NCBI RefSeq assembly: GCF_002813915.1
Contig: NZ_CP019335.1
Location: 1,409,777 to 1,473,776, forward strand
Direction: 5' to 3'
DNA from: Tenacibaculum sp. SZ-18
GTDB taxonomy: Bacteria; Bacteroidota; Bacteroidia; Flavobacteriales; Flavobacteriaceae
Length of the DNA: 64,000 nucleotides
Shown here: positions 19,049 through 28,036 of the stretch, one piece after another
Numbering within the stretch: the stretch's first letter is position 1
Layout of the letters: each line of letters begins with the position of its first letter
Notes under the pieces: model-generated
What the model was told of the DNA's origin: nothing
The model's input: the letters and a program-made list of their open reading frames with translations, nothing else
The model's database searches: none
Translations under genes and position numbers: made by a program

Positions 19049-19105
19049 AAACAAATTAATTTTTTGATTGCATGCAAAAGTACGAATAACGTTTATTTCT
19101 ATAAA

Positions 19106-19516
19106 TTATTTGCTATATAAATATGATTGTAGAATGATTGTAGCACTAATTTCGTCAACCAGAGCTTTATTTCTTCGTTGTTTCTTTTTTAGCCCTCCAT
19201 CGATCATTGTTTGAAATGCCATTTTAGACGTAAAACGTTCATCAACACGTTCAATAGTAATTGCTGGAATTTCCTTCGATAACTTTTGAAGAAAAGGAAC
19301 AATTAGCTGTTCACTTTCACTATCAGAATTATCCATTTGTTTAGGTTTTCCAACAACAAAAAGTTCTACATTTTCTTTAGATACATAATCTTTTAAAAAT
19401 GATATTAAATTTTCAGTAGGAACGGTAGTTAAACCAGAGGCAATTATCTGTAATTCATCAGTAACGGCAATTCCCGTTCTCTTTAATCCAAAATCTATAG
19501 CAAGTATTCGCGCCAA
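19106..19516 (-). CDS. ruvX: Holliday junction resolvase-like RuvX (YqgF)
   Basis: A 136-residue RNase H-fold nuclease of the YqgF family. Motifs: AIDFGLKRTGIAVTD at the N-terminus, VVGKP near residue 55, DERFTS near residue 93, and DEISATIILQSYL at the C-terminus, giving the three acidic active-site positions. YqgF is linked to pre-16S rRNA 5'-end maturation as well as recombination. It lies 58 bp upstream of def on the same strand and diverges from dapD across about 120 bp. Confidence 0.94.
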   Translation of the reverse strand: MARILAIDFGLKRTGIAVTDELQIIASGLTTVPTENLISFLKDYVSKENVELFVVGKPKQMDNSDSESEQLIVPFLQKLSKEIPAITIERVDERFTSKMAFQTMIDGGLKKKQRRNKALVDEISATIILQSYLYSK

Positions 19517-19610
19517 ATTATTTTATTTTTGGCAAAAATACTCATTTTAAACAAGGAAATGTTTTCTGTTTAAAAAATGTATTTTCGCAATTCAAAAATA
19601 GATACTGATT

Positions 19611-19618
19611 TATATTTG
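19611..19618 (+). promoter_or_regulatory. -7 box upstream of dapD
   Basis: TATATTTG matches TAnnTTTG, 17 bp before the dapD ATG. Confidence 0.5.
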
Positions 19619-19635
19619 TTCAAAATATTTTAAAT

Positions 19636-20451
19636 ATGACAGAAATTCGTTCAATTATAGAAAAAGCTTGGGATAACCGAGACTTGTTAAAAGAAGAAGA
19701 AACTATTGCTACTATAAGAAAAGTTGTGGATTTATTAGATTTAGGAGAATTACGAGTAGCAGAACCAACAGCTGCCGGATGGCAAGTAAATGAATGGGTG
19801 AAGAAAGCAGTTGTTTTATATTTTCCAATTCAAAAAATGGAAACTTTAGAAGCTGGAATTTTTGAATATCATGACAAAATTCCATTAAAGAGAAACTATA
19901 AAGAAAAAGAGATTAGAATAGTACCAAATGCTGTTGCTCGTCATGGGGCATATATTTCAGCTGGAACTATTTTAATGCCAAGTTATGTAAATATTGGTGC
20001 CTACGTTGATAAAGGAACGATGGTTGACACATGGGCTACAGTAGGTTCTTGTGCACAAATTGGAAAAAATGTTCACTTGTCAGGTGGAGTAGGAATTGGT
20101 GGAGTTTTAGAGCCTTTACAAGCAGCTCCAGTAATTATAGAAGACAATGCTTTTATCGGTTCTCGTTGCATTGTAGTTGAAGGTGTAAAAGTAGAAAGTG
20201 AAGCTGTTCTAGGAGCAAATGTTGTTTTAACAGCATCAACAAAAATTATTGACGTTACTGGTGATGAACCTGTAGAAATGAAAGGTATAGTACCAGCACG
20301 TTCTGTTGTAATTCCAGGAAGTTATACAAAGAAATTCGCTGCAGGAGAATACAACGTTCCATGTGCTTTAATTATCGGAAAACGTAAAGAAAGTACAAAT
20401 AAGAAAACTTCTTTAAACGACGCTCTTAGAGAATATGATGTAGCCGTTTAA
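19636..20451 (+). CDS. dapD: Tetrahydrodipicolinate N-succinyltransferase
   Basis: Succinylates 2,3,4,5-tetrahydropyridine-2,6-dicarboxylate in the lysine/diaminopimelate pathway. 271 residues, the usual length. The N-terminal helical domain is followed by a left-handed beta-helix of hexapeptide repeats (about 105-215), with signatures IVPNAVARHGAYI, GTMVDTWATVGSCAQIG, GGVLEPLQ and DNAFIGSRC. The acyl-CoA binding C-terminus is intact. Monocistronic: its own promoter-like box and a terminator right after. Confidence 0.98.
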   Translation: MTEIRSIIEKAWDNRDLLKEEETIATIRKVVDLLDLGELRVAEPTAAGWQVNEWVKKAVVLYFPIQKMETLEAGIFEYHDKIPLKRNYKEKEIRIVPNAVARHGAYISAGTILMPSYVNIGAYVDKGTMVDTWATVGSCAQIGKNVHLSGGVGIGGVLEPLQAAPVIIEDNAFIGSRCIVVEGVKVESEAVLGANVVLTASTKIIDVTGDEPVEMKGIVPARSVVIPGSYTKKFAAGEYNVPCALIIGKRKESTNKKTSLNDALREYDVAV

Positions 20452-20475
20452 AAATCATAGTTAAATATATTTATA

Positions 20476-20514
20476 AAGAGACCGAATATAATTTTATATT
20501 TGGTCTCTTTTATT
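20476..20514 (+). terminator. dapD terminator
   Basis: AGAGACC ... GGTCTCT stem, extended by the A/T-rich AATATAA / TTATATT inside, followed by TTTTATTTT. Confidence 0.85.
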
Positions 20515-20524
20515 TTGGTTTCAA

Positions 20525-21325
20525 ATGGCGAAAATTTCAATTATTATTTCTTATTACAAAGCATTAGATAATTTAAAATTAATCTTAGAAGCACTGAATA
20601 ATCAGAGTTCAAATGATTTTGAAGTGATTGTTTCAGAAGATGATAATAATCAAGACACTATTGAGTTTTTAGAAGCAAATAGAAAAAAAAGCAAATTTGA
20701 AATTCTTCACGTAAATCAGAAGATTGATGATGGTTTTAGAAAAAACCAAATGCTTAATAAGTCAATTAAAATCTCTACCACTGAGACACTTGTTTTTATC
20801 GATGGAGATTGTATTCCACATGAACATTTCGTAAAAGCTTATATTGAAAATTCTGAAGAAAATGTAATGTTGAAAGGAAGAAGAGTTATGTTGGGTCAAA
20901 AAATTACCGAGAACATTCAAAAAAATAAAACATTATCACCTTTAAAAGGTATATCAGTTTTTCTATCGGATTCGGGGAAGAAAAAAGAAGCTGTTTATTT
21001 AGGAAACAAAAGTTTACTTCTAACAATGAAAGATAAAGGCTTACTCGGTTGTAATTGGGGCATTCAAAAGAAACATTTAGTTGAAGTAAACGGTTTTGAT
21101 GAAGATTACATTCGAGCTGCTGTTGGAGAAGACACTGATATTGAATGGAGACTGAAACGAAACGGAATTGGAAGTAAATCAATGAAAAATAAAGCTATTG
21201 TTTACCATTTACATCATGAAAGAAGTTATTCAAATGAAGGAGTTGAAAAAAATAGAGAGTTACTAAGAAAAAAGATTGAAGCCGACAATTATGTTTGTTT
21301 AAACGGTCTAGAAAAACGTTCGTAA
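20525..21325 (+). CDS. Glycosyltransferase family 2 (GT-A) with galactosyltransferase-like C-terminus
   Basis: A 266-residue GT-A fold enzyme. The N-terminus ISIIISYYKALDNL with SEDDNNQDT is the nucleotide-sugar site, and FIDGDCIPH near residue 97 is the DxD-like metal motif. The second half has NWGIQKKHLVEVNGFDEDY and GEDTDIEWRLKRNG, the GT2/Glyco_transf_7C module that positions acceptor and catalytic base. Likely builds LPS core or a surface glycan. The next gene starts directly after its stop, so it heads a three-glycosyltransferase operon. Confidence 0.88.
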   Translation: MAKISIIISYYKALDNLKLILEALNNQSSNDFEVIVSEDDNNQDTIEFLEANRKKSKFEILHVNQKIDDGFRKNQMLNKSIKISTTETLVFIDGDCIPHEHFVKAYIENSEENVMLKGRRVMLGQKITENIQKNKTLSPLKGISVFLSDSGKKKEAVYLGNKSLLLTMKDKGLLGCNWGIQKKHLVEVNGFDEDYIRAAVGEDTDIEWRLKRNGIGSKSMKNKAIVYHLHHERSYSNEGVEKNRELLRKKIEADNYVCLNGLEKRS

Positions 21326-22450
21326 ATGAAAATAGGTTTTGATGGAAAAAGAGCATTTCATAATGCCACAGGACTTGGGAATTACAGTAGAGATTTACTG
21401 AAAATTCTTGCTACTCATTTTTCTGATAACGAATACTTAGTTTACAATACAAAACCTAAGAAAATTGATAGATTAAGTGGTTTTAAAAATGTAATGGAGA
21501 AACTTCCAGAATCAAATTTTTGGAAGAAATTTTCATCAATTTGGAGGCAAGGTCCGATTCTTAAACAATTAAAAAAAGATCAAATTCGATTATATCATGG
21601 GTTATCTGGAGAAATGCCAAGAGGAATTGAAAAAACTGAAATTTCAACGGTAGTTACTATTCATGATTTAATTTTCGTTCGTTATCCTAAATTATATTCA
21701 TTTTTTGATAGAAAGATTCACTTCAATAAATTTAAATATGCTGCGGAAAAGGCAGACAAGGTTATTGCAATTAGTGAACAGACCAAAAACGATATCATTA
21801 AATTTTTGAAAGTTGAAGCATCAAAAATTCAAGTAATATATCAAGGGTGTCATTCAGTTTTTAAAGAAAAAGTCTCTGATGATTTTAAGACAAGAGTAAA
21901 AGAAAAATTAAATCTACCGGAAAACTTTATTCTGAATGTTGGAACGATTGAAGAAAGAAAAAATTTACTCAGTATTTTAAAAGCTATTAAGGATTTGAAT
22001 ACCGAATTAGTAGTTGTTGGAAGGAAAACTGAATATTATAAAACAATAGAAAATTATATAAATGAGAATAAACTTAATAATAGAGTTCACTTTTTAGAAG
22101 GAGTCACATTAAAGGAATTGGCAGCTATTTATCAAATTGGAAATATTTTTATTTACCCGAGTATATTTGAAGGTTTTGGTATTCCAATAATTGAAGCTTT
22201 ATATTCTAAAACTCCTGTTATTACAACAAAAGGAGGTGTGTTTCCTGAAACGGGCGGACCAAATTCATGTTATGTAAACCCAAATGATTCAGAAGAATTA
22301 TCTAAAGCTATTGAAGATATTTTAAATGATAAAAGTTTACAGAATGAAATGGCTGACAAAGGTTATACATTTGTACAGAAATTTAATGATGATGTTATTG
22401 CCAACAATGTTATGAAACTTTATAGATCTATTTTAGATGAGCGAAGCTAA
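21326..22450 (+). CDS. Glycosyltransferase family 4
   Basis: A 374-residue GT-B enzyme of the mannosyl/glucosyltransferase type. The N-terminus IGFDGKRAFHNATGLGNYSRDLL is the acceptor-side glycine loop of a widely seen GT4 subgroup. Other motifs: TIHDLIFVRYPKLYS, LNVGTIEERKNLLSIL, and IYPSIFEGFGIPIIEAL with the E-x7-E pair. It abuts the GT2 gene upstream with no gap and overlaps the next glycosyltransferase by 14 bp, so all three are translated as a unit. Confidence 0.91.
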   Translation: MKIGFDGKRAFHNATGLGNYSRDLLKILATHFSDNEYLVYNTKPKKIDRLSGFKNVMEKLPESNFWKKFSSIWRQGPILKQLKKDQIRLYHGLSGEMPRGIEKTEISTVVTIHDLIFVRYPKLYSFFDRKIHFNKFKYAAEKADKVIAISEQTKNDIIKFLKVEASKIQVIYQGCHSVFKEKVSDDFKTRVKEKLNLPENFILNVGTIEERKNLLSILKAIKDLNTELVVVGRKTEYYKTIENYINENKLNNRVHFLEGVTLKELAAIYQIGNIFIYPSIFEGFGIPIIEALYSKTPVITTKGGVFPETGGPNSCYVNPNDSEELSKAIEDILNDKSLQNEMADKGYTFVQKFNDDVIANNVMKLYRSILDERS

Positions 22451-23531
22451 GACTATTTGTTTTTTTAATTCAACCAAAACCTGGGGAGGAGGAGAGAAGT
22501 GGCATTTTGAGATGTCATCTTTTTTACATTCTCAAGGTGAAAAAGTTTTAGTAATAGTTTCTCCTAACAGCGAATTAAGTAAAAAATTAAAATTAAAAGG
22601 TATTCCTATCGAAGAAATTAGCGTTTCAAATTTTAGCTACGTAAATGTTTCGAAGGTGAATAAAGTTGTTAGATTTTATAATAAGCATCATGTTAAAACT
22701 GTAGTCATGAATTCTTCTGAAGATATGAAATTAGGAGGATTAGCGGCTCGAAAGGCTGGGATAAATCGTATTATTTACCGAAGAGGAAGTGCAATACCAA
22801 TTAAGAATTCTTTTATAAACCGTTATTTTTTTCAAAATGTTTTAACTGAAGTATTAGCTAATTCTGAAGCTACTAAAAAAACAATTAATGCTAAAAATTC
22901 AGCCTTATTTCCAATAGAAAAAATTACGGTTATTCCGAATGCTATTGATATAGCAAGCTTTGATAATTTACAATTCAGAAATCTATACAAGAGAGAAAAT
23001 TCAGAAATTGTTTTAGGTAATCTAGGAAGAATGGTTTATCAAAAGAATCAAACTTTTTTAATAGAAGTTGCTAAAGAATTGAAAAAAAGAAATCTGAATT
23101 TCAAAATGTTAATTGGAGGTGACGGAAAGTTAGAGAAAGAATTAAAAGATAAAGTAGCTCAAGAAAAATTAGATAGTGAAATTAAATTTTTAGGTTTTAT
23201 AAATAACCCTAAAAGTTTCATGAGTAGTTTAGATGTTTTCTTATTGCCGTCGCGATGGGAGGGATTTGGATATGTACTGGCAGAAGCAATGTTATGTGAA
23301 AAGCCTTGCATAGCTTTCGAAATCAGTAGTAATTTTCAAATAGTTGAAAACAACAATAATGGGTTCTTAGTTCCATTTGAAAATCTTAAGGCTTTTTGTG
23401 ATAAAATTGAATGGTATTTAAATCACAGAGACCAAATAGATGGAATGGGGAAGAACGGAAGAGAGAAAATAGAAAATGAATTCAATAGTACTTTAATTCA
23501 GAATAAAGTTAAAGAGTTCTTACAGTCCTAA
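22437..23531 (+). CDS. Glycosyltransferase family 4
   Basis: A 364-residue GT-B enzyme. N-terminal loop TWGGGEKWHFEM (GGxE pattern), linker VIPNAIDI, donor-domain start LGNLGRMVYQKNQTFLI and the E-x7-E motif in RWEGFGYVLAEAMLCEKP. Starts within the preceding gene (14-bp overlap) and ends with a 4-bp convergent overlap with the minus-strand GT2 gene. Probably adds a core or surface-glycan sugar; donor and linkage cannot be read. Confidence 0.91.
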   Translation: MSEAKTICFFNSTKTWGGGEKWHFEMSSFLHSQGEKVLVIVSPNSELSKKLKLKGIPIEEISVSNFSYVNVSKVNKVVRFYNKHHVKTVVMNSSEDMKLGGLAARKAGINRIIYRRGSAIPIKNSFINRYFFQNVLTEVLANSEATKKTINAKNSALFPIEKITVIPNAIDIASFDNLQFRNLYKRENSEIVLGNLGRMVYQKNQTFLIEVAKELKKRNLNFKMLIGGDGKLEKELKDKVAQEKLDSEIKFLGFINNPKSFMSSLDVFLLPSRWEGFGYVLAEAMLCEKPCIAFEISSNFQIVENNNNGFLVPFENLKAFCDKIEWYLNHRDQIDGMGKNGREKIENEFNSTLIQNKVKEFLQS

Positions 23532-24292
23532 GACTTAGCTTTTTTATTCCTTTCTCTTAGTTTCAAATATTTTAAAACGCTATATTCTGCGATATAAGTA
23601 CTCCAAACATAACCTTCATATCCGTTTAAAATATTTCCTCGAATAAAATATTCTTTAAAAAATGCTAATGGATATTTAAAAAGTAATAATAATAGGTTTA
23701 CCTTTTTATTTTTATTAAAATACTCTTCTGATACTAAAGTTGCGTATCTATTTTTCTTATAATTTATTTGTTCAACAGTATCAACTGTATAATGAAAAAA
23801 TATATTTTTAAATCGTCCTTTTTTACCTTTGTATACTACTGTTTCATGAACTTTCTTATTAGAAAAATTGGCATAATTTTTATTGAATAAACGAAGTACA
23901 GGTGTATTTTTTAAATAACCATATTTAAACACTTTACCCAAGTAAACATGTTTTCTATTTAAATAGTAGGCTTTATATGGAAGAGTTTCTTTTGAAAATT
24001 CATGTTTAATTTCATTAATCAATGAATCAGTTAGAACTTCATCAGCATCAATTGATAAAATCCAATGATTTCGACATTGTTCAACTAAAAAACGTTTTTG
24101 TTCTCCATATCCTTCAAATTTTTTAAAGAATACTTTTGCTCCATATTCCTTGCCAATATCAACTGTTGAATCGGTACTATATGAATCTACAATTACAATT
24201 TCATCACACCAAGAAAGTTTTTCTAGTGTACGAGCAATATTACTTTCTTCATTGAAAGTAATCAGAGCGGCACTAATTTGGTGTTTTTGCAT
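23528..24292 (-). CDS. Glycosyltransferase family 2, WaaE/KdtX-like
   Basis: A 254-residue GT-A enzyme. ALITFNEESNIARTL at the N-terminus, DEIVIVDSYSTDST nucleotide site, and LSIDADEVLTDSLI as the DxD-equivalent motif place it with LPS-core beta-1,4-glucosyltransferases of the WaaE/KdtX type. Then comes a region with Tyr- and Lys-rich helices (FFKEYFIRGN, GYEGYVWSTY) that may contact the membrane. Convergent with the three-gene glycosyltransferase operon, overlapping its last gene by 4 bp. Confidence 0.9.
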   Translation of the reverse strand: MQKHQISAALITFNEESNIARTLEKLSWCDEIVIVDSYSTDSTVDIGKEYGAKVFFKKFEGYGEQKRFLVEQCRNHWILSIDADEVLTDSLINEIKHEFSKETLPYKAYYLNRKHVYLGKVFKYGYLKNTPVLRLFNKNYANFSNKKVHETVVYKGKKGRFKNIFFHYTVDTVEQINYKKNRYATLVSEEYFNKNKKVNLLLLLFKYPLAFFKEYFIRGNILNGYEGYVWSTYIAEYSVLKYLKLRERNKKAKS

Positions 24293-24421
24293 TAGCGAAA
24301 TTTTTCATTCACAAACATAAGGAATTTACAGAGTTTAGTTATTCAGACTTTTTGAATAGTAGAAATAAGTTTTCAAAATTCTTGTTTTGAGTTATAAATA
24401 GAAAAATAGATTAGATATGTT

Positions 24422-24429
24422 TAAATTTG
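24422..24429 (+). promoter_or_regulatory. -7 box upstream of tsaC
   Basis: TAAATTTG matches TAnnTTTG, 33 bp before the ATG. Confidence 0.5.
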
Positions 24430-24462
24430 CACCGCGATTTTTTTAATTAATTTTTATAGATT

Positions 24463-25011
24463 ATGATTGAAGAAACACTAGAACATTTAGTAAACGGTAA
24501 TACAATTTTATATCCAACAGATACTGTATGGGGATTAGGATGTGATGCAACGAATAGTGAGGCTGTTAAAAAGATTTATAAAATTAAAAATAGAGAAGAA
24601 AGCAAAAGCTTAATCGTATTGGTTAATTCTTTAAAAATGCTTCAGGAGTACGTAAATGTTCCAGCTCAAGCTATAGAAGTTTTAAATAAAGCAGTAAAAC
24701 CAACAACCATTATCTACAGAAATCCTAAAGGTATCGCAGCTAATATTATTAATAAAGAAGATAATACTATAGCTATTCGTGTAGTTCAAAATGAATTTTG
24801 TGAAAAATTGATTGAGAAATTTAATAAACCGATTGTTTCAACTTCTGCGAATTTGAGTGGAAACCCAACACCCAAGTCTTTTATAGATGTGGAACAAGTA
24901 ATTTTGGATAGCGTAGATTATATAGTAAATTTGCAGCAAAACAAAGTTTCAAAAAGGTCGTCAACCATATTAAAAATTGAAGGAGAAGAAATTATAGTGA
25001 TCCGAGAATAG
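24463..25011 (+). CDS. tsaC: L-threonylcarbamoyladenylate synthase (Sua5/YciO/YrdC)
   Basis: Makes threonylcarbamoyl-AMP from threonine, bicarbonate and ATP, the first step of the t6A37 modification of ANN-decoding tRNAs. 182 residues, a single YrdC domain without the Sua5 C-terminal extension. Motifs: [15 protein letters not shown] near residue 18, [15 protein letters not shown] near residue 45, and STSANLSG near residue 126. Followed by the tRNA nucleotidyltransferase gene 5 bp on, a tRNA-maturation pair. tsaE, acting later in the same pathway, is at 48845-49267. Confidence 0.94.
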   Translation: MIEETLEHLVNGNTILYPTDTVWGLGCDATNSEAVKKIYKIKNREESKSLIVLVNSLKMLQEYVNVPAQAIEVLNKAVKPTTIIYRNPKGIAANIINKEDNTIAIRVVQNEFCEKLIEKFNKPIVSTSANLSGNPTPKSFIDVEQVILDSVDYIVNLQQNKVSKRSSTILKIEGEEIIVIRE

Positions 25012-25016
25012 AGTTT

Positions 25017-26444
25017 ATGCCAGAGAAGTATTACAAAGAAGCAATTTCGAATAAAATATTTGAATACATTACACAAGCTACAGAAGAATTACAACTAAAA
25101 AGTTATGTAATTGGTGGTTTTGTAAGAGATTTTATTTTACGAAGAGGCAACGCAAAAGACATTGATGTTGTTACTGTTGGAAGCGGGATTGAATTAGCAC
25201 AAAAAGTAGCAAGTTTATTACCGAATAAACCAAAAGTTCAAGTTTTTAAAACCTACGGAACGGCAATGTTACGTTACAAAGAAATTGAGGTCGAGTTTGT
25301 AGGTGCTCGTCGAGAATCTTACCATGAAGATAGTAGAAATCCAGAAGTTACAACAGGTAGTTTACAAGACGATCAAAATCGTCGAGATTTTACGATTAAC
25401 GCATTAGCATTAAGTTTAAATAAAGAATCTTTTGGAAAATTATTAGATCCTTTTGGTGGAATTAATGATTTGGACAATAAAATCATTCGAACTCCTCTTG
25501 ATCCAGATATTACTTATTCAGATGATCCTCTACGTATGATGCGCGCTGTTCGTTTTGCTTCTCAATTGAATTTTACAATTGAAAAAAGCTCATTAGATGC
25601 CATTACTAAAAATGTAAATCGTATTGATATCATTACAAGAGAACGAATTGTCGAGGAATTAAATAAAATAATGGCTTCGCCAGTTCCTTCTATCGGATTT
25701 TTATTGTTAGAGAAAACAGGTTTATTAAATAAAATTCTACCTGAATTAATCGCTTTGAAAGGAGTAGAAGAAGTAGAAGGGCAAACACATAAAGATAACT
25801 TTTATCATACTTTAGAAGTTGTAGATAATATTTCTAAACACACTGAAGATATTTGGTTACGTTGGGCTGCTTTATTACATGATATAGGAAAAGCTCCAAC
25901 GAAAAAGTTTGATAAAAGAAATGGTTGGACGTTCCATTCTCATGAATTTGTTGGTTCTAAAATGGTATACAAGTTATTTAAGCGCTTAAAAATGCCATTA
26001 AATAACAAAATGAAGTTTGTTCAAAAAATGGTCTTATTAAGTTCAAGACCTATAGTATTAGCTTCTGAAGTTACAGATTCTGCTGTACGTCGATTAATTT
26101 TTGATGCTGGTGATGATATTGATAGTTTAATGACTTTATGTGAAGCAGATATCACAACTAAAAATCCAAAGAAGTTTAGACGTTATCATAAGAATTTCGA
26201 AATCGTTCGTCAGAAAATTAAAGAAGTAGAAGAACGTGATCGTATTCGTAATTTCCAGCCTCCAATCACTGGTGAAGAAATTATGAAAACATTTAACTTA
26301 AAACCATGTCGTGAAATCGGACAAATTAAAGAGGCGATTAAAGAAGCAATTTTAGAAGGAATAATTCCAAATGAATATGAAGCTTCTCACAAATTTATGT
26401 TTGAAAAGGCAAAAAGTTTAGGGTTAGAAGTTAACTTGAAGTAA
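25017..26444 (+). CDS. cca: CCA tRNA nucleotidyltransferase with HD domain
   Basis: Adds or repairs the 3' CCA end of tRNA. 475 residues. N-terminal nucleotidyltransferase head ([20 protein letters not shown], with the metal-binding DxD), [11 protein letters not shown], the neck/body region, and an HD phosphohydrolase domain at about 275-380 ([17 protein letters not shown]; His and Asp present). The C-terminus is helical. Shares a transcript with tsaC. The last 21 bp overlap the convergent hypothetical gene. Confidence 0.96.
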   Translation: MPEKYYKEAISNKIFEYITQATEELQLKSYVIGGFVRDFILRRGNAKDIDVVTVGSGIELAQKVASLLPNKPKVQVFKTYGTAMLRYKEIEVEFVGARRESYHEDSRNPEVTTGSLQDDQNRRDFTINALALSLNKESFGKLLDPFGGINDLDNKIIRTPLDPDITYSDDPLRMMRAVRFASQLNFTIEKSSLDAITKNVNRIDIITRERIVEELNKIMASPVPSIGFLLLEKTGLLNKILPELIALKGVEEVEGQTHKDNFYHTLEVVDNISKHTEDIWLRWAALLHDIGKAPTKKFDKRNGWTFHSHEFVGSKMVYKLFKRLKMPLNNKMKFVQKMVLLSSRPIVLASEVTDSAVRRLIFDAGDDIDSLMTLCEADITTKNPKKFRRYHKNFEIVRQKIKEVEERDRIRNFQPPITGEEIMKTFNLKPCREIGQIKEAIKEAILEGIIPNEYEASHKFMFEKAKSLGLEVNLK

Positions 26445-26927
26445 AATTAGAGCATTACCAGTTATATTTTCACTATTTAGGTTAAACCCGAAGCCTAATC
26501 CTGATTTAATTCCTTTGAAGATAGAGTTTCGATATAAGTCAAAAATTAGATTTATTCTTACTGGAAAATTAATTGTTTCTATTTGTTTGTTATATGCATA
26601 ATTATTGAGACTAAAACTATAATATCCTATACCTGAAATTAATTCTATATTTAGGAAATTAGCAATTTTAATATCTCTTCCATATAGTAAATTTGAAGTA
26701 ATATAGTTATTAGGATTTTGTCCGATCTGGCCTCCATATTCCAGGTTAAGGCCTAAAATATTTCTTTTGTGATAGAATTGTAAGCTAAGTTGAGCAGCAA
26801 TTAGACCATCTGTTTTTTCGGATTTATAAGGACCTACTCCTAGTGAAATTGAAGACTTATCTGAGGAAATTTGAGCTTTTAAATAAATAGAAAATAAAAT
26901 TGCTATTAAAGTAAATCGTTTTTGCAT
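26424..26927 (-). CDS. Hypothetical exported protein, probable outer-membrane barrel
   Basis: A 167-residue protein I do not recognise. Signal peptide [18 protein letters not shown], then Q. The rest is an alternating pattern of short beta strands with Gly, Asn and aromatic residues ([41 protein letters not shown]) ending in LILLQVNF, consistent with a small outer-membrane beta-barrel with a C-terminal aromatic residue. Its end overlaps the end of cca by 21 bp on the other strand. Function unknown. Confidence 0.65.
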   Translation of the reverse strand: MQKRFTLIAILFSIYLKAQISSDKSSISLGVGPYKSEKTDGLIAAQLSLQFYHKRNILGLNLEYGGQIGQNPNNYITSNLLYGRDIKIANFLNIELISGIGYYSFSLNNYAYNKQIETINFPVRINLIFDLYRNSIFKGIKSGLGFGFNLNSENITGNALILLQVNF

Positions 26928-27026
26928 TTTTCATAAATTATAATGAAACAAAAGTAAAAACGGCTATTTTTTAAATATCCAATATTATCTTAATTGCATT
27001 ATTTAGGACAAATTTGAGTGGTTTTC

Positions 27027-28034
27027 TTATGCGTTTTTAAACAAGTCATCAATCTTTTTTGAACAGTTTTCCCAAGAGTACTCTAAGGCAGTTTCTCTGA
27101 TGTTTAATTTGATTTCATCTGCTTTTTTAATCAAAGGAATTACAACTTCATGAGAAGCATTTAAATCGAATAAAAAACCATTTTCTCCATGCTTTATGAC
27201 ATCTGGACAAAAACCTGTTTTCGAGGCCACAGGAACACAATTAGAAAGCATAGCTTCTAAAATAGGAACTGGTCCTCCTTCTAACAGAGATGGAGAGACA
27301 AACGTATCAATTTTTGCATATAAATCTGGAAATTCTGAATAGTCTCGATTATTATGGTAAGTAAAATTTTGTAGTTTTTTCAGTTCATTGAACTTATCAA
27401 ATTTTTCCCAATTTTTCCCAAAAATATGGAAGTGCTTTTCTGGCATGTTTTTAATAATCTGATAAACTAATTCTGGGTTTTTACGTTCTCCAAAATTTGA
27501 ACAGAATCCAACATCTCCGCCATTTCTTTCATGTGAATAGAAAAAATCTGGATCAGAGGCAATATGTATAATTTCTAATTTTTCTGGTTTAATTCCAATT
27601 TCAATTAAATCTTGTTTTACTTGAGAGTTTAAACAAATTACTTTGTCAGCTAAGTTCAAACACCAAGCAATATGAGTTTTCGAATAAGAAGTGGTATAAT
27701 GTGCATGCGTAAACATAACAATGTTTTTCTTCCTCAGAATTTGAGGATTATGCCGCATTGCTCTGCAAAAATAATGAGGGTAAATAAAGTAATATCCGTC
27801 TGAATCTGGTAAATCTCTCAATTTAGCATGGAAATAGGGTGATGCATTTAAACCTGAATGCTGGGAAAGTTTCCGAACTTTGGTTCCAAAAATCCACGAC
27901 TTGTCGGCCTCTCTGGCAACATAAACTAAAGTATCAATAAATGTTTTATTTTCAATCTTGATAAATTTAGATTTTAAGATGGCCAATAAATATTTCCACT
28001 TATAGATGATGTTGAATATTAAATATTCCTTCAT
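27027..28034 (-). CDS. Glycosyltransferase family 4
   Basis: A 335-residue GT-B enzyme. No obvious glycine-rich N-terminal loop, but the C-terminal half is typical: KPEKLEIIHIASDP, VGFCSNFGERKNPELVY, HIFGKNWEKF and the E-x7-E motif SPSLLEGGPVPILEAMLSN. Probably a surface-glycan enzyme. It begins 2 bp after the ABC exporter gene on the same strand, so it is read with the exporter, mutase and GT2 genes. Confidence 0.87.
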   Translation of the reverse strand: MKEYLIFNIIYKWKYLLAILKSKFIKIENKTFIDTLVYVAREADKSWIFGTKVRKLSQHSGLNASPYFHAKLRDLPDSDGYYFIYPHYFCRAMRHNPQILRKKNIVMFTHAHYTTSYSKTHIAWCLNLADKVICLNSQVKQDLIEIGIKPEKLEIIHIASDPDFFYSHERNGGDVGFCSNFGERKNPELVYQIIKNMPEKHFHIFGKNWEKFDKFNELKKLQNFTYHNNRDYSEFPDLYAKIDTFVSPSLLEGGPVPILEAMLSNCVPVASKTGFCPDVIKHGENGFLFDLNASHEVVIPLIKKADEIKLNIRETALEYSWENCSKKIDDLFKNA

Positions 28035-28036
28035 AA

